Origin: Odiellus spinosus
Lineage: Eukaryota; Arthropoda; Arachnida; Opiliones; Phalangiidae
NCBI GenBank assembly: GCA_963920705.1
Contig: CAWUCO010000268.1
Coordinates: 6,138,001-6,202,000, forward strand
Reading direction: 5' to 3'
DNA length: 64,000 nucleotides
A program made the position numbers and the translations under genes. Numbering within the stretch: position 1 is the first letter of the stretch; every line of letters begins with the position of its first letter. The notes beneath the pieces are model-generated. The model was given only the letters and a program-made list of their open reading frames with translations. It searched no databases and was not told the origin of the DNA. Positions 49,901-61,900 of the stretch are shown piece by piece.

Positions 49901-52900
49901 TGATATTGTATGGTTTCTTGAATTGGCCATATTTTTCTTGTTTTTCAACGGATTTTTGAAAACTCTTATTATTTAGACTGTCCATTAATTGCTCTTTCGA
50001 ATGACTTTGGTTTTGTCTAAATTGCAAAATTGTGACAAATATAAAATTGGTTAAAATAAAGCAAAAACACTTAAAAATCCAAGATTATTGGATTCAAATG
50101 GACACAAAACTCTTGATTTTTAAGCGATTTAGACAAAATTAAGACCACTCGAAAGAACAAATATTGGTCTATCTAAAAAACATGAGTTTTGGAAAATCCC
50201 TTGAAAAACATGGAAAATATGGACAATTCAAAAAACATCTAATATCAAAAAGCGAATTTTTAAAATCTGAAATTTGACTATTTTGATATTGTATGGTTTC
50301 TTGAATTGGCCATATTTTTCTTGTTTTTCAACGGATTTTTGAAAACTCTTATTATTTAGACTGTCCATTAATTGCTCTTTCGAATGACTTTGGTTTTGTC
50401 TAAATTGCAAAATTGTGACAAATATAAAATTGGTTAAAATAAAGCAAAAACACTTAAAAATCCAAGATTATAGGATTCAAATGGACACAAAACTTTTGAT
50501 TTTTAAGCGATTTAGACAAAATTAAGACCACTCGAAAGAGCAAATATTGGTCTATCTAAAAAACAAGAGTTTTGGAAAATCCGTTGAAAAACATGGAAAA
50601 TATAGCCAATTCAAAAAACATATAATATCAAAAAGCGAATTTTTAAAATCTGAAATTTGACTATTTTGATATTGTATGGTTTCTTGAATTGGCCATATTT
50701 TTCTTGTTTTTCAACGGATTTTTGAAAACTCTTATTATTTAGACTGTCCATTAATTGCTCTTTCGAATGACTTTGGTTTTGTCTAAATTGCAAAATTGTG
50801 ACAGATATAAAATTGGTTAAAATAAAGCAAAAACACTTAAAAATCCAAGATTATTGGATTCAAATGGACACAAAACTTTTGATTTTTAAGCGATTTAGAC
50901 AAAATTAGACCACTCGAAAGAGCAAATATTGGTCTATCTAAAAAACATGAGTTTTGGAAAATCCCTTGAAAAACATGGAAAATATGGACAATTCAAAAAA
51001 CATCTAATATCAAAAAGCGAATTTTTAAAATCTGAAATTTGACTATTTTGATATTGTATGGTTTCTTGAATTGGCCATATTTTTCTTGTTTTTCAACGGA
51101 TTTTTGAAAACTCTTATTATTAAGACTGTCCGTTAATTGCTCTTTCGAATGACTTTGGTTTTGTCTAAATTGCAAAATTGTGACAAATATAAAATTGGTT
51201 AAAATAAAGCAAAAACGCTTAAAAATCCAAGATTATTGGATTAAAATGGACACAAAACTTTTGATTTTTAAGCGATTTAGACCAAATTAAGACTACTCGA
51301 AAGAGCAAATATTGGTCTATCTAAAAAACAAGAGTTTTGGAAAATCCGTTGAAAAACATGGAAAATATAGCCAATTCAAAAAACATCTAATATCAAAAAG
51401 CGAATTTTTAAAATCTGAAATTTGACTATTTTGATATTGTATGGTTTCTTGAATTGGCCATATTTTTCTTGTTTTTCAACGGATTTTTGAAAACTCTTAT
51501 TATTTAGACTGTCCATTAATTGCTCTTTCGAATGACTTTGGTTTTGTCTAAATTGCAAAATTGTGACAAATATTAAATTGGTTAAAATAAAGCAAAAACA
51601 CTTAAAAATCCAAGATTATTGGATTCAAATGGACACAAAACTCTTGATTTTTAAGCGATTTAGACAAAATTAAGACCACTCGAAAGAGCAAATATTGGTC
51701 TATCTAAAAAACATGAGTTTTGGAAAATCCCTTTGAAAACATGGAAAATATGGACAATTCAAAAAACATCTAATATCAAAAAGCGAATTTTTAAAATCTG
51801 AAATTTGACTATTTTGATATTGTATGGTTTCTTGAAATGGCCATATTTTTCTTGTTTTTCAACGGATTTTTGAAAACTCTTATTATTTAGACTGTCCATT
51901 AATTGCTCTTTCGAATGACTTTGGTTTTGTCTAAATTGCAAAAGTGTGACAAATATAAAATTGGTTAAAATAAAGCAAAAACACTTAAAAATCCAAGATT
52001 ATAGGATTCAAATGGACACAAAACTTTTGATTTTTAAGCGATTTAGACAAAATTAAGACCACTCGAAAGAGCAAATATTGGTCTATCTAAAAAACAAGAG
52101 TTTTGGAAAATCCGTTGAAAAACATGGAAAATATGGACAATTCAAAAAGCATCTAATATCAAAAAGCGAATTTTTAAAATCTGAAATTTGACTATTTTGA
52201 TATTGTATGGTTTCTTGAATTGGCCATATTTTTCTTGTTTTTCAACGGATTTTTGAAAACTCTTGTTATTTAGACTGTATATTAATTGCTCTTTCGAATG
52301 ACTTTGGTTTTGTCTAAATTGCAAAATTGTGACAAATATAAAATTGGTTAAAATAAAGCAAAAACACTTAAAAATCCAAGATTATAGGATTCAAATGGAC
52401 ACAAAACTTTTGATTTTTAAGCGATTTAGACAAAATTAAGACCACTCGAAAGAGCAAATATTGGTCTATCTAAAAAACAAGAGTTTTGGAAAATCCGTTG
52501 AAAAACATGGAAAATATAGCCAATTCAAAAAACATCTAATATCAAAAAGCGAATTTTTAAAATCTGAAATTTGACTATTTTGATATTGTATGGTTTCTTG
52601 AATTGGCCATATTTTTCTTGTTTTTCAACGGATTTTTGAAAACTCTTATTATTTAGACTGTCCATTAATTGCTCTTTCGAATGACTTTGGTTTTGTCTAA
52701 ATTGCAAAATTGTGACAAATATAAAATTGGTTAAAATAAAGCAAAAACACTTAAAAATCCAAGATTATTGGATTCAAATGGACACAATACTTTTGATTTT
52801 TAAGCGATTTAGACAAAATTAAGACCACTCGAAAGAGCAAATATTGGTCTATCTAAAAAACAAGAGTTTTGGAAAATCCGTTGAAAAACATGGAAAATAT

Positions 52901-55900
52901 GGACAATTCAAAAAGCATCTAATATCAAAAAGCGAATTTTTAAAATCTGAAATTTGACTATTTTGATATTGTATGATTTCTTGAATTGGCCATATTTTTC
53001 TTGTTTTTCAACGGATTTTTGAAAACTCTTGTTATTTAGACTGTCCATTAATTGCTCTTTCGAATGACTTTGGTTTTGTCTAAATTGCAAAATTGTGACA
53101 AATATAATATAGGTTAAAATAAAGCAAAAACACTTAAAAATCCAAGATTATTGGATTCAAATGGACACAAAACTTTTGATTTTTTAGCGATTTAGACAAA
53201 ATTAGACCACTCGAAAGAGCAAATATTGGTCTATCTAAAAAACATGAGTTTTGGAAAATCCCTTGAAAAACATGGAAAATATGGACAATTCAAAAAACAT
53301 CTAATATCATAAAGCGAATTTTTAAAATCTGAAATTTGACTATTTTGATATTGTATGGTTTCTTGAATTGGCCATGTTTTTCTTGTTTTTCAACGGATTT
53401 TTGAAAACTCTTATTATTTAGACTGTCCATTAATTGCTCTTTCGAATGACTTTGGTTTTGTCTAAATTGCAAAATTGTGACAAATATAAAATTGGTTAAA
53501 ATAAAGCAAAAACACTTAAAAATCCAAGATTATTGGATTCAAATGGACACAAAACTTTTGATTTTTAAGCGATTTAGACAAAATTAGACCACTCGAAAGA
53601 GCAAATATTGGTCTATCTAAAAAACATGAGTTTTGGAAAATCCCTTGAAAAACATTGAAAATATGGACAATTCAAAAAACATCTAATATCAAAAAGCGAA
53701 TTTTTAAAATCTGAAATTTGACTATTTTGATATTGTAAGGTTTCTTGAATTGGCCATATTTTTCTTGTTTTTCAACGGATTTTTGAAAACTCTTATTATT
53801 TAGACTGTCCATTAATTTCTCTTTCGAATGACTTTGGTTTTGTCTAAATTGCAAAATTGTGACAAATATAAAATTGGTTAAAATAAAGCAAAAATACTTA
53901 AAAATCCAAGATTATAGGATTCAAATGGACACAAAACTTTTGATTTTTAAGCGATTTAGACAAAATTAAGACCACTCGAAAGAGCAAATATTGGTCTATC
54001 TAAAAAACAAGAGTTTACGAAAATCCGTTGAAAAACATGGAAAATATGGACAATTCAAAAAGCATCTAATATCAAAAAGCGAATTTTTAAAATCTGAAAT
54101 TTGACTATTTTGATATTGTATGATTTCTTGAATTGGCCATATTTTTCTTGTTTTTCAACGGATTTTTGAAAACTCTTGTTATTTAGACTGTCCATTAATT
54201 GCTCTTTCGAATGACTTTGGTTTTGTCTAAATTGCAAAATTGTGACAAATATAATATAGGTTAAAATAAAGCAAAAATACTTAAAAATCCAAGATTATTG
54301 GATTCAAATGGACACAAAACTTTTGATTTTTTAGCAATTTAGACAAAATTAGACCACTCGAAAGAGCAAATATTGGTCTATCTAAAAAACATGAGTTTTG
54401 GAAAATCCCTTGAAAAACATGGAAAATATGGACAATTCAAAAAACATCTAATATCAAAAAGCGAATTTTTAAAATCTGAAATTTGACTATTTTGATATTG
54501 TATGGTTTCTTGAATTGGCCATATTTTTCTTGTTTTTCAACGGATTTTTGAAAACTCTTATTATTAAGACTGTCCATTAATTGCTCTTTCGAATGACTTT
54601 GGTTTTGTCTAAATTGCAAAATTGTGACAAATATAAAATTGGTTAAAATAAAGCAAAAACGCTTAAAAATCCAAGATTATTGGATTAAAATGGACACAAA
54701 ACTTTTGATTTTTAAGCGATTTAGACAAAATTAAGACTACTCGAAAGAGCAAATATTGGTCTATCTAAAAAACAAGAGTTTTGGAAAATCCGTTGAAAAA
54801 CATGGAAAATATGGACAATTCAAAAAGCATCTAATATCAAAAAGCGAATTTTTAAAATCTGAAATTTGACTATTTTGATATTGTATGATTTCTTGAATTG
54901 GCCATATTTTTCTTGTTTTTCAACGGATTTTTGAAAACTCTTGTTATTTAGACTGTATATTAATTGCTCTTTCGAATGACTTTGGTTTTGTCTAAATTGC
55001 AAAATTGTGACAAATATAAAATTGGTTAAAATAAAGCAAAAACACTTAAAAATCCAAGATTATTGGATTAAAATGGACACAAAACTTTTGATTTTTAAGC
55101 GATTTAGACAAAATTAAGACTACTCGAAAGAGCAAATATTGGTCTATCTAAAAAACAAGAGTTTTGGAAAATCCGTTGAAAAACATGGAAAATATAGCCA
55201 ATTCAAAAAACATCTAATATCAAAAAGCGAATTTTTAAAATCTGAAATTTGACTATTTTGATATTGTATGGTTTCTTGAATTGGCCATATTTTTCTTGTT
55301 TTTCAACGGATTTTTGAAAACTCTTATTATTTAGACTGTCCATTAATTGCTCTTTCGAATGACTTTGGTTTTGTCTAAATTGCAAAATTGTGACAAATAT
55401 AAAATTGGTTAAAATAAAGCAAAAACACTTAAAAATCCAAGATTATTGGATTCAAATGGACACAAAACTTTTGATTTTTAAGCGATTTAGACAAAATTAG
55501 ACCACTCGAAAGAGCAAATATTGGTCTATCTAAAAAACATGAGTTTTGGAAAATCCCTTGAAAAACATTGAAAATATGGACAATTCAAAAAACATCTAAT
55601 ATCAAAAAGCGAATTTTTAAAATCTGAAATTTGACTATTTTGATATTGTATGGTTTCTTGAATTGGCCATATTTTTCTTGTTTTTCAACGGATTTTTGAA
55701 AACTCTTATTATTAAGACTGTCCATTCATTGCTCTTTCGAATGACTTTGGTTTTGTCTAAATTGCAAAATTGTGACAAATATAAAATTGGTTAAAATAAA
55801 GCAAAAACACTTAAAAATCCAAGATTATTGGATTCAAATGGACACAAAACTTTTGATTTTTAAGCGATTTAGACAAAATTAGACCACTCGAAAGAGCAAA

Positions 55901-58900
55901 TATTGGTCTATCTAAAAAACATGAGTTTTGGAAAATCCCTTGAAAAACATGGAAAATATGGACAATTCAAAAAACATCTAATATCAAAAAGCGAATTTTT
56001 AAAATCTGAAATTTGACTATTTTGATATTGTATGGTTTCTTGAATTGGCCATATTTTTCTTGTTTTTCAACGGATTTTTGAAAACTCTTATTATTTAGAC
56101 TGTCCATTAATTGCTCTTTCGAATGACTTTGGTTTTGTCTAAATTGCAAAATTGTGACAAATATAAAATTGGTTAAAATAAAGCAAAAATACATAAAAAT
56201 CCAAGATTATAGGATTCAAATGGACACAAAACTTTTGATTTTTTAGCAATTTAGACAAAATTAGACCACTCGAAAGAGCAAATATTGGTCTATCTAAAAA
56301 ACATGAGTTTTGGAAAATCCCTTGAAAAACATGGAAAATATGGACAATTCAAAAAACATCTAATATCAAAAAGCGAATTTTTAAAATCTGAAATTTGACT
56401 ATTTTGATATTGTATGGTTTCTTGAATTGGCCATATTTTTCTTGTTTTTCAACGGATTTTTGAAAACTCTTATTATTAAGACTGTCCATTAATTGCTCTT
56501 TCGAATGACTTTGGTTTTGTCTAAATTGCAAAATTGTGACAAATATAAAATTGGTTAAAATAAAGCAAAAACGCTTAAAAATCCAAGATTATTGGATTAA
56601 AATGGACACAAAACTTTTGATTTTTAAGCGATTTAGACAAAATTAAGACTACTCGAAAGAGCAAATATTGGTCTATCTAAAAAACAAGAGTTTTGGAAAA
56701 TCCGTTGAAAAACATGGAAAATATGGACAATTCAAAAAGCATCTAATATCAAAAAGCGAATTTTTAAAATCTGAAATTTGACTATTTTGATATTGTATGA
56801 TTTCTTGAATTGGCCATATTTTTCTTGTTTTTCAACGGATTTTTGAAAACTCTTGTTATTTAGACTGTATATTAATTGCTCTTTCGAATGACTTTGGTTT
56901 TGTCTAAATTGCAAAATTGTGACAAATATAAAATTGGTTAAAATAAAGCAAAAACACTTAAAAATCCAAGATTATTGGATTAAAATGGACACAAAACTTT
57001 TGATTTTTAAGCGATTTAGACAAAATTAAGACTACTCGAAAGAGCAAATATTGGTCTATCTAAAAAACAAGAGTTTTGGAAAATCCGTTGAAAAACATGG
57101 AAAATATAGCCAATTCAAAAAACATCTAATATCAAAAAGCGAATTTTTAAAATCTGAAATTTGACTATTTTGATATTGTATGGTTTCTTGAATTGGCCAT
57201 ATTTTTCTTGTTTTTCAACGGATTTTTGAAAACTCTTATTATTTAGACTGTCCATTAATTGCTCTTTCGAATGACTTTGGTTTTGTCTAAATTGCAAAAT
57301 TGTGACAAATATAAAATTGGTTAAAATAAAGCAAAAACACTTAAAAATCCAAGATTATTGGATTCAAATGGACACAAAACTTTTGATTTTTAAGCGATTT
57401 AGACAAAATTAGACCACTCGAAAGAGCAAATATTGGTCTATCTAAAAAACATGAGTTTTGGAAAATCCCTTGAAAAACATTGAAAATATGGACAATTCAA
57501 AAAACATCTAATATCAAAAAGCGAATTTTTAAAATCTGAAATTTGACTATTTTGATATTGTATGGTTTCTTGAATTGGCCATATTTTTCTTGTTTTTCAA
57601 CGGATTTTTGAAAACTCTTATTATTAAGACTGTCCATTCATTGCTCTTTCGAATGACTTTGGTTTTGTCTAAATTGCAAAATTGTGACAAATATAAAATT
57701 GGTTAAAATAAAGCAAAAACACTTAAAAATCCAAGATTATTGGATTCAAATGGACACAAAACTTTTGATTTTTAAGCGATTTAGACAAAATTAGACCACT
57801 CGAAAGAGCAAATATTGGTCTATCTAAAAAACATGAGTTTTGGAAAATCCCTTGAAAAACATGGAAAATATGGACAATTCAAAAAACATCTAATATCAAA
57901 AAGCGAATTTTTAAAATCTGAAATTTGACTATTTTGATATTGTATGGTTTCTTGAATTGGCCATATTTTTCTTGTTTTTCAACGGATTTTTGAAAACTCT
58001 TATTATTTAGACTGTCCATTAATTGCTCTTTCGAATGACTTTGGTTTTGTCTAAATTGCAAAATTGTGACAAATATAAAATTGGTTAAAATAAAGCAAAA
58101 ATACATAAAAATCCAAGATTATAGGATTCAAATGGACACAAAACTTTTGATTTTTAAGCGATTTAGACAAAATTAAGACCACTCGAAAGAGCAAATATTG
58201 GTCTATCTAAAAAACAAGAGTTTACGAAAATCCGTTGAAAAACATGGAAAATATGGACAATTCAAAAAGCATCTAATATCAAAAAGCGAATTTTTAAAAT
58301 CTGAAATTTGACTATTTTGATATTGTATGATTTCTTGAATTGGCCATATTTTTCTTGTTTTTCAACGGATTTTTGAAAACTCTTGTTATTTAGACTGTCC
58401 ATTAATTGCTCTTTCGAATGACTTTGGTTTTGTCTAAATTGCAAAATTGTGACAAATATAATATAGGTTAAAATAAAGCAAAAACACTTAAAAATCCAAG
58501 ATTATTGGATTCAAATGGACACAAAACTTTTGATTTTTTAGCAATTTAGACAAAATTAGACCACTCGAAAGAGCAAATATTGGTCTATCTAAAAAACATG
58601 AGTTTTGGAAAATCCCTTGAAAAACATGGAAAATATGGACAATTCAAAAAACATCTAATATCAAAAAGCGAATTTTTAAAATCTGAAATTTGACTATTTT
58701 GATATTGTATGGTTTCTTGAATTGGCCATATTTTTCTTGTTTTTCAACGGATTTTTGAAAACTCTTATTATTAAGACTATCCATTAATTGCTCTTTCGAA
58801 TGACTTTGGTTTTGTCTAAATTGCAAAATTGTGACAAATATAAAATTGGTTAAAATAAAGCAAAAACGCTTAAAAATCCAAGATTATTGGATTAAAATGG

Positions 58901-61900
58901 ACACAAAACTTTTGATTTTTAAGCGATTTAGACAAAATTAAGACTACTCGAAAGAGCAAATATTGGTCTATCTAAAAAACATGAGTTTTGGAAAATCCCT
59001 TGAAAAACATGGAAAATATGGACAATTCAAAAAACATCTAATATCAAAAAGCGAATTTTTAAAATCTGAAATTTGACTATTTTGATATTGTATGGTTTCT
59101 TGAATTGGCCATATTTTTCTTGTTTTTCAACGGATTTTTGAAAACTCTTATTATTTAGACTGTCCATTAATTGCTCTTTCGAATGACTTTGGTTTTGTCT
59201 AAATTGCAAAATTGTGACAAATATAAAATTGGTTAAAATAAAGCAAAAATACATAAAAATCCAAGATTATAGGATTCAAATGGACACAAAACTTTTGATT
59301 TTTAAGCGATTTAGACAAAATTAAGACCACTCGAAAGAGCAAATATTGGTCTATCTAAAAAACAAGAGTTTACGAAAATCCGTTGAAAAACATGGAAAAT
59401 ATGGACAATTCAAAAAGCATCTAATATCAAAAAGCGAATTTTTAAAATCTGAAATTTGACTATTTTGATATTGTATGGTTTCTTGAATTGGCCATATTTT
59501 TCTTGTTTTTCAACGGATTTTTGAAAACTCTTGTTATTTAGACTGTATATTAATTGCTCTTTCGAATGACTTTGGTTTTGTCTAAATTGCAAAATTGTGA
59601 CAAATATAAAATTGGTTAAAATAAAGCAAAAACACTTAAAAATCCAAGATTATTGGATTCAAATGGACACAAAACTTTTGATTTTTAAGCGATTTAGACA
59701 AAATTAGACCACTCGAAAGAGCAAATATTGGTCTATCAAAAAAACATGAGTTTTGGAAAATCCCTTGAAAAACATTGAAAATATGGACAATTCAAAAAAC
59801 ATCTAATATCAAAAAGCGAATTTTTAAAATCTGAAATTTGACTATTTTGATATTGTATGGTTTCTTGAATTGGCCATATTTTTCTTGTTTTTCAACGGAT
59901 TTTTGAAAACTCTTATTATTAAGACTGTCCATTCATTGCTCTTTCGAATGACTTTGGTTTTGTCTAAATTGCAAAATTGTGACAAATATAAAATTGGTTA
60001 AAATAAAGCAAAAACACTTAAAAATCCAAGATTATTGGATTCAAATGGACACAAAACTTTTGATTTTTAAGCGATTTAGACAAAATTAGACCACTCGAAA
60101 GAGCAAATATTGGTCTATCTAAAAAACATGAGTTTTGGAAAATCCCTTGAAAAACATGGAAAATATGGACAATTCAAAAAACATCTAATATCAAAAAGCG
60201 AATTTTTAAAATCTGAAATTTGACTATTTTGATATTGTATGGTTTCTTGAATTGGCCATATTTTTCTTGTTTTTCAACGGATTTTTGAAAACTCTTATTA
60301 TTTAGACTGTCCATTAATTGCTCTTTCGAATGACTTTGGTTTTGTCTAAATTGCAAAATTGTGACAAATATAAAATTGGTTAAAATAAAGCAAAAATACA
60401 TAAAAATCCAAGATTATAGGATTCAAATGGACACAAAACTTTTGATTTTTAAGCGATTTAGACAAAATTAAGACCACTCGAAAGAGCAAATATTGGTCTA
60501 TCTAAAAAACAAGAGTTTACGAAAATCCGTTGAAAAACATGGAAAATATGGACAATTCAAAAAGCATCTAATATCAAAAAGCGAATTTTTAAAATCTGAA
60601 ATTTGACTATTTTGATATTGTATGATTTCTTGAATTGGCCATATTTTTCTTGTTTTTCAACGGATTTTTGAAAACTCTTGTTATTTAGACTGTCCATTAA
60701 TTGCTCTTTCGAATGACTTTGGTTTTGTCTAAATTGCAAAATTGTGACAAATATAATATAGGTTAAAATAAAGCAAAAACACTTAAAAATCCAAGATTAT
60801 TGGATTCAAATGGACACAAAACTTTTGATTTTTTAGCAATTTAGACAAAATTAGACCACTCGAAAGAGCAAATATTGGTCTATCTAAAAAACATGAGTTT
60901 TGGAAAACATGAGTTTTGGAAAATCCCTTGAAAAACATGGAAAATATGGACAATTCAAAAAACATCTAATATCAAAAAGCGAATTTTTAAAATCTGAAAT
61001 TTGACTATTTTGATATTGTATGGTTTCTTGAATTGGCCATATTTTTCTTGTTTTTCAACGGATTTTTGAAAACTCTTATTATTAAGACTGTCCATTAATT
61101 GCTCTTTCGAATGACTTTGGTTTTGTCTAAATTGCAAAATTGTGACAAATATAAAATTGGTTAAAATAAAGCAAAAACGCTTAAAAATCCAAGATTATTG
61201 GATTAAAATGGACACAAAACTTTTGATTTTTAAGCGATTTAGACAAAATTAAGACTACTCGAAAGAGCAAATATTGGTCTATCTAAAAAACATGAGTTTT
61301 GGAAAATCCCTTGAAAAACATGGAAAATATGGACAATTCAAAAAACATCTAATATCAAAAAGCGAATTTTTAAAATCTGAAATTTGACTATTTTGATATT
61401 GTATGGTTTCTTGAATTGGCCATATTTTTCTTGTTTTTCAACGGATTTTTGAAAACTCTTATTATTTAGACTGTCCATTAATTGCTCTTTCGAATGACTT
61501 TGGTTTTGTCTAAATTGCAAAATTGTGACAAATATAAAATTGGTTAAAATAAAGCAAAAATACATAAAAATCCAAGATTATAGGATTCAAATGGACACAA
61601 AACTTTTGATTTTTAAGCGATTTAGACAAAATTAAGACCACTCGAAAGAGCAAATATTGGTCTATCTAAAAAACAAGAGTTTACGAAAATCCGTTGAAAA
61701 ACATGGAAAATATGGACAATTCAAAAAGCATCTAATATCAAAAAGCGAATTTTTAAAATCTGAAATTTGACTATTTTGATATTGTATGGTTTCTTGAATT
61801 GGCCATATTTTTCTTGTTTTTCAACGGATTTTTGAAAACTCTTGTTATTTAGACTGTATATTAATTGCTCTTTCGAATGACTTTGGTTTTGTCTAAATTG